Assembly: GCF_901482695.1 (NCBI RefSeq)
Contig: NZ_LR590484.1
Location: 2,170,001-2,234,000 of the forward strand
DNA: 64,000 nt
DNA from: Sphingobacterium thalpophilum
GTDB taxonomy: Bacteria > Bacteroidota > Bacteroidia > Sphingobacteriales > Sphingobacteriaceae
Reading direction: 5' to 3'
Shown: positions 35,501 through 43,877 of the stretch, one piece after another
Position numbering within the stretch: the first letter of the stretch is position 1
Layout of the letters: every line of letters starts with the position of its first letter
Made by a program: the position numbers and the translations under genes
Notes under the pieces: model-generated
Database searches by the model: none
What the model was told of the DNA's origin: nothing
The model's input: the letters and a program-made list of their open reading frames with translations, nothing else

Positions 35501-35541
35501 TCCGGCGCCAGTATGAACAATGGTATGGTTTAACAGAGTGA
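32512..35541 (+). CDS. DUF2723 multi-pass membrane protein (putative GT-C glycosyltransferase)
   Basis: 1009-residue inner-membrane protein. Roughly twelve membrane segments occupy the first 600 residues, with the family hallmark SWWDCGEF (about 32-39) and IAHQPGAPLF in the first periplasmic loop. The acidic pair in this loop resembles the catalytic loop of GT-C glycosyltransferases that use lipid-linked sugars. The C-terminal 400 residues are soluble and partly TPR-like. DUF2723 proteins are near-universal in Bacteroidota; protein or glycan glycosylation is inferred, not shown. Monocistronic, with a bidirectional terminator shared with glnS. Confidence 0.87.
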   Translation: MTYNRLNSIFGCACGLVATFVYIATAEKTVSWWDCGEFIACAYKLEIAHQPGAPLFLLIQNIFSNLALGNAGKIAYWMNIGSACCSGLTVAFLFWTITALVKKVLKRAEQAPLAYFAQVFGAGAIGAMAFSFSDTFWYSAVESEVYAMSSLCTAVVFWAILKWEVRADQAGSDRWLIFIAFVMGLSIGVHLLNLLAIPAIAMVIYFRRAKEISPKGIFKALVIGILALGMILWGVIQWLVGIASKLDLLFVNSLGLGFGSGISFLCILLITGLVYGLYYSHKRKKYTLNTTILALCFVLFGYSSYTMVLIRGKANPSLNNNAPDNVFSFLGYLEREQYVKEPLLKGPYYDSQVVAVKNRTGYRKDESNYSPFTRIDKYEYDRETFFPRIYSQDASHRAYYRSYLQLKEGEKPQFSDNFKFFFNFQLGEMYARYFLWNFVGRQNDKQGYGTYTEGNWLSGIKAVDQWRLGGQYHLPKSQEHDPSRNTYFFLPLLLGIAGAVWLYRNNKAYTLVLTLLFMFTGLAIVVYLNQTPLQPRERDYAYAGSFYVFAIWIGLGLIAIVRFLKRFAQMRFALITGLSFALLAGPVIMAYQNWDDHNRSEKSLARDVARNYLESCEPNAILFTYGDHDTFPLWYLQEVEGVRRDVRIVVLSYLSGDWYMQQAKKSTYQAAGLPLTIPAEKTKKGVRDYIPFIDRQLTEAVDVSQLLQFVTSDDSAYQVQLASGELANYFPAKKLRLTVDKQAVLQNKAVPTAFEQAILPAMEWEIPTDYLSRSELTLLSVLENNHWDRPIYFSNMLPGDSKLGLDKYLVNEGFVSRLMPVAAADNDRESGTTSQLVNVDALYHNIMNTYRWGNSKNASYLDTDSFRFASMYARDIFGKTARLLLAKGRVKAAGEVAKKAYDQLPDRVYAMSDAINYADIIDSLYRSGQHQLAGKMLDRNLDYVADNMEYLHQLQMEKKNLSFEWNDIQTGVDSVDRYRDILLEANDADRLARVEALRRQYEQWYGLTE

Positions 35542-35577
35542 GGATAGCAAACGAGAGGCTCACATACTGAAAAAGAA

Positions 35578-35613
35578 AAGAGCAGTCCAGATGGTTGGAC
35601 TGCTCTTGTTGTT
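35578..35613. terminator. Bidirectional terminator between the DUF2723 gene and glnS
   Basis: AAGAGCAGTCCA and TGGACTGCTCTT form a perfect 12-bp stem around GATGGT. On the plus strand it is followed by GTTGTTTC and on the minus strand by TTCTTTTTC. Confidence 0.88.
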
Positions 35614-35628
35614 TCTACTTCGGTAACG

Positions 35629-37299
35629 TTATGCGTTTTTTTTCACCTCTTTACCCCATGAATCTTTGAGTGTGACTGTCCGGTTGAAAACCAAATGGTC
35701 TGGAGTCGCATGGGTATCCAGCGTGAAGTAACCTAGTCGTATGAACTGGTATCCTTTTCCCGGTATGGCGTTCGCCAGATCGGGCTCTATGTAGGCGCGT
35801 TCGACGATTTGCAAGCTGCCGGGATTAATGGAATCTTTAAAATTCTCGGCGGCTGCTGGATTTTCGTCGTTGAACAGCCTGTCGTATAGCCGCACTTCTG
35901 CTTGTTTAGCGTGAGCTGCGGAAATCCAGTGGATCGTTCCTTTGACTTTCAGCCCAGATGTATCTTCGCCCGACTTGGAGTTGGGTACATAGGTACAGTG
36001 CACTTCGGTGATCTGACCGTTGTCATCTTTCACAAAATCGTGGCAGGTGACGATATAAGCATGTTTCAGGCGTACAGATAGGCCCGGACCCAAACGGAAG
36101 AATTTTTTCGGCGCATTTTCCATAAAATCTTCGCGCTCTATCCAGAGTTCTTTAGAGAAAGGAATCTCCCGGGATCCCTCACCACCTTCAACTTCTGGAT
36201 TGTTCTCACCGATAAGCTGTTCGACCTGACCCTCGGGATAGTTTGTGATGATCAGCTTGATCGGGTCAAGTACAGCCATCCGGCGCCAGGCTGTCTTATT
36301 GAGGTCTTCGCGGATGCAAAACTCCAATAAACTGACGTCTATCATATTTTCGCGCTTTTGCACACCGATTTTCTCGCAAAAGTTGCGGATACTGGCCGGT
36401 GTATACCCCCTACGTCTCAATCCCGAAATCGTCGGCATACGCGGGTCGTCCCAGCTTTCAACGATCTTATCATTGACCAGCTGAAGCAGTTTGCGTTTGC
36501 TCATAACGGTATAGGTCATATTGAGTCTTGCAAATTCGTACTGTTTTGATGGGAAAATTTCTAATTTTTCGATGCACCAGTCGTACAAAGGGCGATGCGG
36601 AATGAACTCAAGCGTACAGATGGAATGCGTGATTTGCTCAATGGAATCTGACTGTCCATGCGCAAAATCATACATTGGATAAATACACCATTTATCGCCC
36701 GTGCGGTGATGATGAGCATGCTTAATGCGGTACAATAAAGGGTCACGCATATGCATATTTGGACTGGCCAGATCAATTTTTGCACGGAGTACTTTCTCCC
36801 CGTCCTTATATTTTCCGGCGCGCATATCTGCAAACAATGTCAGATTTTCTTCGATAGACCGGTCACGGTAGGGCGTCGGAACGCCGGCCTCGGTAGGAGT
36901 GCCCTTTGCTGCTGCAATTTCCTCGGCTGTGCTATCATCAACATAGGCCAGACCTTTTTTGATCAGCTCCACGGCGTAACCATATAAGGTCTCAAAGTAA
37001 TCTGAAGTATAGAGTTCCTGTGCCCACTGGAAACCAAGCCATTGAATATCTTTTTTGATGCTTTCAACGTATTCGGTATCCTCAGTGACAGGGTTAGTGT
37101 CATCAAAACGTAGATTAGTCTTGCCATTATACTGCTGTGCTAATCCAAAATTCAGGCAGATGGATTTGGCGTGACCAATGTGGAGGTAACCATTTGGTTC
37201 AGGAGGAAAACGTGTCAAAACACGTCCGCCATGCTTTCCTGTACGAAGATCTTCTTCGACAATTTCCTCGATAAAATTTAATGATTTTTCTTCACTCAT
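35629..37299 (-). CDS. glnS: Glutamine--tRNA ligase
   Basis: 556-residue class I aminoacyl-tRNA synthetase for tRNA-Gln. HIGH motif [14 protein letters not shown] (about 32-45) and KMSKS-type VMSKRKL are visible; the C-terminal half holds the two anticodon-binding barrels ([13 protein letters not shown] at the end). A TAACTTTG -7 box on the minus strand (37304-37311) lies 4 bases before the ATG, so the message is nearly leaderless. Its presence shows direct glutaminylation, as in other Bacteroidota. Confidence 0.97.
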   Translation of the reverse strand: MSEEKSLNFIEEIVEEDLRTGKHGGRVLTRFPPEPNGYLHIGHAKSICLNFGLAQQYNGKTNLRFDDTNPVTEDTEYVESIKKDIQWLGFQWAQELYTSDYFETLYGYAVELIKKGLAYVDDSTAEEIAAAKGTPTEAGVPTPYRDRSIEENLTLFADMRAGKYKDGEKVLRAKIDLASPNMHMRDPLLYRIKHAHHHRTGDKWCIYPMYDFAHGQSDSIEQITHSICTLEFIPHRPLYDWCIEKLEIFPSKQYEFARLNMTYTVMSKRKLLQLVNDKIVESWDDPRMPTISGLRRRGYTPASIRNFCEKIGVQKRENMIDVSLLEFCIREDLNKTAWRRMAVLDPIKLIITNYPEGQVEQLIGENNPEVEGGEGSREIPFSKELWIEREDFMENAPKKFFRLGPGLSVRLKHAYIVTCHDFVKDDNGQITEVHCTYVPNSKSGEDTSGLKVKGTIHWISAAHAKQAEVRLYDRLFNDENPAAAENFKDSINPGSLQIVERAYIEPDLANAIPGKGYQFIRLGYFTLDTHATPDHLVFNRTVTLKDSWGKEVKKNA

Positions 37300-37303
37300 A
37301 ATA

Positions 37304-37311
37304 CAAAGTTA
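37304..37311 (-). promoter_or_regulatory. -7 promoter box of glnS
   Basis: TAACTTTG on the minus strand, a perfect TAnnTTTG, separated from the glnS ATG by 4 bases. Confidence 0.5.
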
Positions 37312-37429
37312 GTTATTAGAAGTGAGATATTAGCTAGATCGCCACAGATATTCGACGTCTATAGAAGGCTGTAAACAGCGAAAAGCGGAGGATGTGGACA
37401 GGAGGAGTTGGACTTGTCCCTACGGAAAT

Positions 37430-37454
37430 AAAAAAGGGACGAAATTTTCGTCCC
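37430..37454 (-). terminator. Intrinsic terminator of the carbonic anhydrase gene
   Basis: On the minus strand GGGACGAAAATTTCGTCCC is a near-perfect palindrome followed by TTTTTTATT; 14 bases after the gene's stop codon. Confidence 0.88.
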
Positions 37455-37468
37455 TGTGACCGATTTTA

Positions 37469-38116
37469 CTATTTGTAAGCGAACACCTTTCCGAGGGATT
37501 CATTGCTTGTAAAAGTACAATTTTGATTGATCAGTTCACCGGTACCGATATTGATTACCATTCCGTGTACAGCAAGTGGCTGACCATTTTTCCACGCATT
37601 TTGGATAATCGATGTGGAGCAAAGATTAAAGACCTGTTCTTTAACGTTCAGTTCAACCAGGCGGTCTGCTTTTTTTTCAGGATCCGCAATATTGTCGATC
37701 TCTTCGCTATGCAGACGATATACATCTTTAATGTGGCAAAGCCAGTTGTCGATGATACCGAATTGGCTGCTGCTCAAAGATGCGGCAACACCGCCACAGC
37801 CGTAGTGCCCCGCAACGATAACCTGTTTTACCTTCAGCACATTGACCGCATAGTCGAGCACGCTGAGCAAGCTCATGTCCGAGTGGATAACCATGTTGGC
37901 AATATTGCGGTGAACAAAGACTTCTCCCGGTTTTTTGCCTGTCAACTCGTTTGCCGGCACGCGGCTATCAGCACAGCCAATCCACAGAACTTCGGGGCTC
38001 TGACCTTTTGCCAACTGCTGGAAGCGTCCTGTGGTATCATTTTTCACAAACTCCATCCAGTCTTGGTTTCCTTTAATAATGTTGTCGAATCCTGCTTTTA
38101 AATCTTTATTTTCCAT
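37469..38116 (-). CDS. Beta-class carbonic anhydrase
   Basis: 215-residue zinc enzyme interconverting CO2 and bicarbonate. Zinc ligands and active-site pair are all there: Cys48, Asp50 and Arg52 (GCADSRVPANE), His104 and Cys107 (GHYGCGG). It lies 90 bases downstream of a SulP anion transporter gene on the same strand and ends with its own terminator. The pair suggests bicarbonate uptake followed by equilibration in the cytoplasm, serving carboxylases such as those of fatty-acid and anaplerotic metabolism; the coupling is inferred from position. Confidence 0.96.
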   Translation of the reverse strand: MENKDLKAGFDNIIKGNQDWMEFVKNDTTGRFQQLAKGQSPEVLWIGCADSRVPANELTGKKPGEVFVHRNIANMVIHSDMSLLSVLDYAVNVLKVKQVIVAGHYGCGGVAASLSSSQFGIIDNWLCHIKDVYRLHSEEIDNIADPEKKADRLVELNVKEQVFNLCSTSIIQNAWKNGQPLAVHGMVINIGTGELINQNCTFTSNESLGKVFAYK

Positions 38117-38205
38117 ATTTTTTTATATCCTTTTGCTGCTTTACAGCTTTTTCTCGTATTTATTACTAGTACAAATTTCTAAAATTATTGTTCATTTCGA
38201 ACAGT

Positions 38206-39741
38206 TTATTTTTTATAAACGACCTGCAAAAGTTCGATTTCCTTACCTTTGCTTTTGGCGTTCTGTTCGAAGTCTTTGATGACTTCAATGACATCCTTGT
38301 CTATAAATTTACTGAATGTCCCATCAATACGGATCTTACTGACTGATTTGGGCAGGCTATACAGCTTTTGCTGAATTGGAACCTTATTCAGAAATGAGAC
38401 TTCCTCTGCCAGTGTGATGACGGCCTTATCTTCCTCATTATCCTTTTCGAGGTTATACTTAAAAGCATTTTTCATATTTGCCTTTAAGATATAGAAGGTC
38501 GCTACGACAATACCGATACCCACACCCATCAGGAGGTCTGTCAGCACGACAGCCACAATCGTAACGAAGAATGGAATAAACTGATCCAGACCTTTTCTGT
38601 ACATGGAGGTAAACAGGCTTGGTTTGGCCAGCTTATATCCTGTGTGCAATAGGATTGCTGCCAGGCAGGCCAGAGGGATCATGTTTAACAGGGTGGGGAT
38701 CGCCAATATCGCAACGATGAGCCACATACCGTGCAACATAGCCGATTGTCTTGTTTTGGCGCCGGCATTGACATTTGCTGACGAGCGGACGATAACCGAA
38801 GTCAACGGCAAACCGCCCAGGAGCCCGCTGGTCATATTGCCCACACCCTGCGCAATGAGCTCACGGTTGGTCGGCGTGTTGCGCTTATAGGGGTCTATTT
38901 TGTCAACAGCTTCGATGCTAAGGAGGGTTTCGAGGCTGGCAATAATGGCAATCGTAAATGCCACGATCCACACATCTTTGTTGACAATCTGAGTGAAATC
39001 CGGCAAGGTGAATAGCCCCGTAAATTCAGCAAAAGAGCCAACGATGGGGACCACTACAAACTGTTTGTCATGCAGCTGAAAAGAAGAGCCCTGAAAGAAA
39101 TAAGCTAGAATGACACCGACAATAACCACAACCAGTGGTGCCGGTACTTTGCTGAGTTTCGGAATGGCCGGCCAGAAAATCAAGATCGCCAGCGACAGAG
39201 CACATATAATGAATGCGCCAAAGTTGATAGCGGATACCAATGTATCGAAGTACGCGCCGATGCCGTGTCCATTGTCTAATTCAAAAGCATGGGTTTCCAC
39301 CAATCCCAGTGCGAGAGGGATCTGCTTCATAATGATTGTGATACCGATTGCGGCCAGCATACCCACGATAACTGCTGAAGGGAAGTAGTTTCCGATCATG
39401 CCAGCCTTGAGTATACCCAAAATCACCTGTAGCACACCCGCAATGACGACCGCGAGCAAGAAAGTTTCATAGGCCCCCAGGCTCTGTATAGCTCCGAGTA
39501 CGATAACCGTAAGCCCAGCGGCTGGTCCGCTCACACTTAATGGTGATTTACTGATTGAAGCGACGACGATTCCACCAATTACACCTGTCAATAATCCTGC
39601 AAACAATGGCGCACCTGAGGCCATTGCAATTCCCAAACATAATGGAAGTGCCACCAAAAACACCACAACACTAGCTGGGAAATCATATTTTAAGTCTCTT
39701 TTCGAAAGTTTCAGAAAAGCAGACGTACGAGTTCCAAACAT
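38206..39741 (-). CDS. SulP-family anion transporter
   Basis: 511-residue inner-membrane protein with 10-14 membrane helices (VVFLVALPLCLGIAMASGAPLFAGLLTG near the start, GNMTSGLLGGLPLTSVIVRSSANVNAGAKTRQSA in the middle, a SulP signature) and a shortened STAS-like C-terminal domain (VSKIRIDGTFSKFIDKDVIEVIKDFE). SulP proteins carry sulfate, bicarbonate or other anions. The carbonic anhydrase next door argues for bicarbonate. The substrate cannot be read from the sequence. Confidence 0.93.
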   Translation of the reverse strand: MFGTRTSAFLKLSKRDLKYDFPASVVVFLVALPLCLGIAMASGAPLFAGLLTGVIGGIVVASISKSPLSVSGPAAGLTVIVLGAIQSLGAYETFLLAVVIAGVLQVILGILKAGMIGNYFPSAVIVGMLAAIGITIIMKQIPLALGLVETHAFELDNGHGIGAYFDTLVSAINFGAFIICALSLAILIFWPAIPKLSKVPAPLVVVIVGVILAYFFQGSSFQLHDKQFVVVPIVGSFAEFTGLFTLPDFTQIVNKDVWIVAFTIAIIASLETLLSIEAVDKIDPYKRNTPTNRELIAQGVGNMTSGLLGGLPLTSVIVRSSANVNAGAKTRQSAMLHGMWLIVAILAIPTLLNMIPLACLAAILLHTGYKLAKPSLFTSMYRKGLDQFIPFFVTIVAVVLTDLLMGVGIGIVVATFYILKANMKNAFKYNLEKDNEEDKAVITLAEEVSFLNKVPIQQKLYSLPKSVSKIRIDGTFSKFIDKDVIEVIKDFEQNAKSKGKEIELLQVVYKK

Positions 39742-39861
39742 AAAATTCGTGTTTATCTGTTAAACAAATCTTCATGAAGCATGCTGCGACAGTTAAGGAT
39801 AGGTGCCAAAGCGTTCCCTTCCAACGTCGACTGTAGGCAGTATGTTCAATAAAAAAGTCAA

Positions 39862-39895
39862 TAAAAAACCGCACAGGCTGGGATTCAGCTTGCGG
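39862..39895 (-). terminator. Intrinsic terminator after the small exported protein gene
   Basis: On the minus strand CCGCA-AGCTG ... CAGC-CTG-TGCGG is followed by TTTTTTATTG. It separates the 111-residue gene from the SulP gene. Confidence 0.75.
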
Positions 39896-39929
39896 ATGAA
39901 GTCATACATCCCTAATGGGACGTATAGTT

Positions 39930-40265
39930 TTAACAGTTAGGAGGCGGAGTTGGAACCGTAGGATGGAAAGCTAAAATGCTTTTCTCGTTTTTTAGATAGT
40001 TTTTCTGTTTTCCTTGGTTCTCAACGAGGATACTTTCAAAAACAATAGGGTCGTCTGTTTTTGTATTGAAGAATTTTGAGGCCGTTTCAAGCGTGTCGCT
40101 GCTTGCGCCATTGTTGTTCTCGATTTCAAGCTGCAAAACAACCTGTAAGATGGTATTTTGATCTAAACTGTTCGAAAAAATAGGCGAAATAGATATGGCC
40201 ATCTTTGTGAAAAAGATGATCGCACAAATGAATGCGGCCACAAATCTAAATCTCTTATTTAACAT
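39930..40265 (-). CDS. Hypothetical exported or membrane-anchored protein, 111 residues
   Basis: N-terminal hydrophobic segment (about residues 8-25, FVAAFICAIIFFTKMAISI) preceded by basic residues, then a polar, Asn/Ser/Thr-rich body and a proline-rich end (TVPTPPPNC) with a terminal cysteine. No known domain. A real gene is supported by its own intrinsic terminator and by the signal-like N-terminus. The region upstream (40266-40436) is AT-rich and holds the divergent start of the HerA-like gene. Confidence 0.6.
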   Translation of the reverse strand: MLNKRFRFVAAFICAIIFFTKMAISISPIFSNSLDQNTILQVVLQLEIENNNGASSDTLETASKFFNTKTDDPIVFESILVENQGKQKNYLKNEKSILAFHPTVPTPPPNC

Positions 40266-40436
40266 TTTTTATTACCTTTATCTTAATTGTTTTACATCGT
40301 AAAAATAGCAATTCTATGTTAATTTCAAATTAAAAGTGCGAAAAAAATGCATTTTGGCACGAAATTGTGACGAAAAGATTATTTTTTGGTAAGTTTTGAA
40401 TCAAATTTATAATACATACATTTTAAGCCTTTTCTC

Positions 40437-41978
40437 ATGGCAAATAAAGAACAATTTATTGAGAAGGTTCAAGCTTCTTATAACCCCAAAGGGGCGTTTA
40501 TATACTTAGGTGCCGGAATTCTGAACGGCGAAATCCTGGCGGAGGCGAAAGTGAACCTAGCCTTGAAAATGATGAACCGTCACGGCTTGATCGCAGGAGC
40601 AACAGGAACTGGTAAAACGCGGACATTGCAGCTCATAGCCGAGCAGCTGTCGGACGCCGCGGTGCCCGTATTCATGCTCGATGTCAAGGGAGATCTCTCT
40701 GGTCTTGCGGTTCCAGGCGTAAGCAATCAGGCCCTCATTGACCGTGGGAATGCTGTAGGCGTGCCCTTTGTACCTTCGAGCTTTCCTGTTGAGCTCTATT
40801 CGCTGTCAGGCAATAAGGGCATTCCGATGCGGATTACTGTGGAGGATTTTGGCCCTGTTTTGCTGGGTAGAATTTTAGAGTTGAACGAAACGCAGACAGG
40901 GGTACTGGCAGCGATGTTTAAATACGCACAGGATCATCAGATGCCTTTGATCGACTTTGACGATACCAAGAAGCTGTTGACCTATCTTTCGGATGGTCCG
41001 GGAAGTGAGGAAATCAAAAACGATTACGGTAAGATCAGCTCGGCGAGCTCGGGAACTATTCTCCGTAAGATTGTTGCATTGGAACAGCAGGGATTGGCGC
41101 ACATCTTTGGCGAAAAGGAATTTGATATTAACGATTTATTCCAGAAAGTGGATGGCAAAGGTGTGATCAGCTTATTGAATATTTCGGATGTGCAGGACCA
41201 GCCTGTGCTCTACTCAACGTTTTTGCTGAGTTTGTTGGCGCAGCTTTTCAAAAATATGCCGGAGGTAGGCGATCCTGATAAACCCAAATTGGTCTTTTTC
41301 TTTGACGAAGCCCATCTGCTCTTCAATGGAGCATCAAAAGCGTTCTTGACGCAGGTGGATCAGATTATCCGCTTGATCCGTTCTAAAGGAATCGGCGTAT
41401 TTTTCTGCACCCAGTCTCCGACAGATGTTCCTGAATCGGTGTTGGCGCAATTAGGAAACCGTGTGCAACATGCTTTGCGGGCCTTTACTCCCAATGATGC
41501 CGAAAACCTAAAGAAAACCGTAAAGACCTATCCGAAATCAGATTTTTATGAGATCGACCAGATCCTGACTTCCTTAGGTACGGGCCAGGCGCTGATCACG
41601 GTACTGAACGATAAGGGAATTCCGACTGAAGTCGTAGCGACCCACCTTGTAGCCGCCCGTGCAGTGATGGGGCCCGCAGATGACGCGACGATCCAGCAGA
41701 TCATCAATCAGTCTGACCTGCGTATGAAGTATCTGGAGAGGCTGGAAAATCGTTCTGCGGCAGAAATTATTGATGAGAAAATGCAAGTTGTAGCACAGGA
41801 GGAGCAGCGTGCGGCTGCCGAAAAAGAAGCCGCTAAGGCGAGCAGGTCCACTTCGAGAAGACAGACTCCGCTGGAGGCTGCACAGCGGACGGCGACGACG
41901 ACGCTCGCAAGAGAAGGCGTAAAGCTGCTGGGTAAACTTGCCACAGGCTTACTAAATGCATTTTTAAAAAAGAAATAA
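40437..41978 (+). CDS. HerA-like ATPase (DUF853)
   Basis: 513-residue cytoplasmic P-loop ATPase of the FtsK/HerA superfamily, DUF853 branch. Walker A GATGTGKT (residues 54-61), Walker B-type LVFFFDEAH (about 284-292), and the conserved MLDVKGDLSGLAVPG, ALEQQGLAHIFGE and SKGIGVFFCTQSPTDVP stretches. HerA helicases usually act with NurA nuclease, but no such gene is here, so this family member has an unsettled role; DNA translocation is inferred. C-terminal tail rich in Ala/Arg. Monocistronic. Confidence 0.92.
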   Translation: MANKEQFIEKVQASYNPKGAFIYLGAGILNGEILAEAKVNLALKMMNRHGLIAGATGTGKTRTLQLIAEQLSDAAVPVFMLDVKGDLSGLAVPGVSNQALIDRGNAVGVPFVPSSFPVELYSLSGNKGIPMRITVEDFGPVLLGRILELNETQTGVLAAMFKYAQDHQMPLIDFDDTKKLLTYLSDGPGSEEIKNDYGKISSASSGTILRKIVALEQQGLAHIFGEKEFDINDLFQKVDGKGVISLLNISDVQDQPVLYSTFLLSLLAQLFKNMPEVGDPDKPKLVFFFDEAHLLFNGASKAFLTQVDQIIRLIRSKGIGVFFCTQSPTDVPESVLAQLGNRVQHALRAFTPNDAENLKKTVKTYPKSDFYEIDQILTSLGTGQALITVLNDKGIPTEVVATHLVAARAVMGPADDATIQQIINQSDLRMKYLERLENRSAAEIIDEKMQVVAQEEQRAAAEKEAAKASRSTSRRQTPLEAAQRTATTTLAREGVKLLGKLATGLLNAFLKKK

Positions 41979-42042
41979 CAGAAAATTCATGTTTTACGTC
42001 TTCAGATAAACCCAGTTTGGCTGCGGCAAGGGAATGTGTCCA

Positions 42043-42074
42043 TTTGCTTTTACAGGCAATTTTAGCTAAGTTTG
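42043..42074 (+). promoter_or_regulatory. Promoter of the nucleotidyltransferase gene
   Basis: TTTG (42043-42046), 20 bases, TAAGTTTG (42067-42074): both Bacteroidota boxes match exactly. Expected start near 42081, giving a 30-base leader before the ATG at 42111. Confidence 0.7.
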
Positions 42075-42110
42075 CGGACGAAAAGAAAGTTCTATTAACG
42101 CAATTTAAAT

Positions 42111-43022
42111 ATGAGTAAACCAACCCTTTTGATTTTGGCAGCAGGAATGGCTAGCCGGTATGGTTCTTTAAAACAAGTAGATGGTTTTGGCCCACACGGT
42201 GAGACAATTATTGACTATTCCATCTATGATGCCATTCGTGCAGGATTTGGAAAAGTTGTTTTCATTATCCGCGAAGAATTTCTGGATAAAATGAAAGAAG
42301 TTTTTGATAAAAAATTGGAAGGTAAAATTGAGGTAGACTACGCTTTTCAAGATTTTGATTTAACGAAGTTCGGTGTCAGTCATGTCATCGAGAGAACCAA
42401 ACCCTGGGGTACTGCACATGCTGTCATGAGCGCAAAAGATAAGGTGAAGGAGCCTTTCTGCGTCATCAATGCCGACGATTTCTACGGATCAGATTCTTTT
42501 GAAAAAATGGCCAGGTTTTTAACTACCGAAGTCTCTGACGAGCAGATGTCCTTGATGGGCTTTCAGGTAGGTAATACCATGTCCGACTACGGCTATGTCT
42601 CCCGCGGTGTCTGTGAAGTTAGCCCTACAGGGCATATGGAAAGTGTCACGGAGCGTACTAATATCTATTATAAAGGCGAAGGTGACAGCCGCAGGATTGT
42701 GTATGAAGAGAACGGCGTTGAATACGACCTCGATCCTCAGACGCGTGTTTCAATGAACTTCTGGGGTTTTACGCCCAAAATTTTCGAAGTGGCACAATCC
42801 ATGTTTCCGGCATTTGTGGAAGAGAATAAAGAAAATCCAAAAGCCGAATTCTTTATTCCTTCTGTTCCGGATTATATGGTAAAACATAAAATGGCGGATT
42901 TCAAGGTAATCCCAACCTCATCCAAATGGTTTGGCGTTACATACAAAGAAGATAAACCCATCGTTCAGGAATCAATTTCCAAATTGGTTGCCGAAGGGGT
43001 GTATCCCGAAAAGTTATTTTAA
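42111..43022 (+). CDS. Sugar-phosphate nucleotidyltransferase family protein
   Basis: 303-residue cytoplasmic enzyme with the GT-A-like pyrophosphorylase fold. The nucleotide-binding loop is a variant, LAAGMASRYGSLKQVD (residues 9-24), and the metal-binding strand is INADDFYGSDSF (about 120). The body differs from RmlA and GalU, so the sugar and nucleotide are unknown. A good promoter precedes it; a DUF-type gene follows 115 bases later. No sugar-pathway genes are adjacent. Confidence 0.85.
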   Translation: MSKPTLLILAAGMASRYGSLKQVDGFGPHGETIIDYSIYDAIRAGFGKVVFIIREEFLDKMKEVFDKKLEGKIEVDYAFQDFDLTKFGVSHVIERTKPWGTAHAVMSAKDKVKEPFCVINADDFYGSDSFEKMARFLTTEVSDEQMSLMGFQVGNTMSDYGYVSRGVCEVSPTGHMESVTERTNIYYKGEGDSRRIVYEENGVEYDLDPQTRVSMNFWGFTPKIFEVAQSMFPAFVEENKENPKAEFFIPSVPDYMVKHKMADFKVIPTSSKWFGVTYKEDKPIVQESISKLVAEGVYPEKLF

Positions 43023-43137
43023 GAGCTAAAAGAAATAGCTTATATTGAACCTGTATTGTGTAGGCAATGCAGGTTTTTTTTTGAAGACGAAGGAAACCCG
43101 GAGCTGCCTGTGGTAATTTCGCTAATAGCTGGTTTAC

Positions 43138-43818
43138 ATGAAAAGATTGCTTAAAGTGTTAGGGTATATTATTTTAGGAATTATTGGTTTTTGCGTTTTA
43201 TATCTCGTAGCGGAATACAGCTTGTCGAGGCTTGCTGCCGCTCGTATCGATGCCGCTGCTGACCGCAGTGTTCAGGTATATGTGAAATCCAATGGCGTTC
43301 ACACCGATGTGGTAGTGCCTGTGCTGTCCGCCGAGATGGACTGGTCTACCTTATTCCCTTATGCCAACACGCGGGGAAAAAAAACGGATTACCACTATGT
43401 GGGCATAGGCTGGGGCGACAAAGGCTTCTATCTGGAGACGCCGGAATGGAAGGATCTGAAAGCTTCGACAGCTTTTACTGCTGCTTTCGGTCTTGGCGAG
43501 TCTGCCATCCATGTGACATATTATCGGGCCATTCAGGAAAACGATCTATGTTTTGGCTATAAAATAAGTCCACAGCAGTATCGTGCATTGATACAATATA
43601 TACACGAGTCGCTGGATCTGCACGAGGGGCATCCCATCTTGGTCGAAACGAATGCCCAATATGATGATGCGGATGCGTTTTATGAAGCTAAGGGCGCTTA
43701 CAGTATGTTTTATTCCTGTAATACCTGGACCAATAACGCTTTGAAGAAAGCCGGTATGCCTGCCGGTATATGGGCGACATTGGACAAAGGCATATTGAGC
43801 CACTATAGAAAAAAATAA
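43138..43818 (+). CDS. TIGR02117/DUF2459 family protein
   Basis: 226 residues. One N-terminal membrane segment (about 7-27, VLGYIILGIIGFCVLYLVAEY) then a soluble domain with the family marks SNGVHTDVVVPV, HYVGIGWGDKGFYLETP, HVTYYRA and YSMFYSCNTWTNNALKKAGMPAGIW. The Cys/His pattern (HTD...NTW with SCN) recalls NlpC-like thiol hydrolases, but activity is unproven. The name in databases comes from a urease-region observation that does not apply here. The gene shares a bidirectional terminator with dnaK. Confidence 0.85.
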   Translation: MKRLLKVLGYIILGIIGFCVLYLVAEYSLSRLAAARIDAAADRSVQVYVKSNGVHTDVVVPVLSAEMDWSTLFPYANTRGKKTDYHYVGIGWGDKGFYLETPEWKDLKASTAFTAAFGLGESAIHVTYYRAIQENDLCFGYKISPQQYRALIQYIHESLDLHEGHPILVETNAQYDDADAFYEAKGAYSMFYSCNTWTNNALKKAGMPAGIWATLDKGILSHYRKK

Positions 43819-43823
43819 GGAAA

Positions 43824-43858
43824 TAAAAAAAGCTCCGGGCCGAAGGCCGGAGCTTTTT
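43824..43858. terminator. Bidirectional terminator between the TIGR02117 gene and dnaK
   Basis: AGCTCCGG and CCGGAGCT (43831-43838, 43847-43854) around GCCGAAGG, flanked by A-run on the left and T-run on the right, so both strands have a U-tract. Confidence 0.92.
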
Positions 43859-43877
43859 CCTTTTCTGATCAGCGAAG

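Noticed and set aside
39683-39874. 63-codon minus-strand frame overlapping the SulP start
   Set aside because: Overlaps the real start of the SulP gene and runs through the terminator hairpin of the gene upstream; no homology pattern.
40437-41978. HerA-type ATPase as part of a HerA-nuclease or HerA-DUF4297 defence pair
   Set aside because: It belongs to the DUF853 branch and has no adjacent nuclease or Sir2-like gene.
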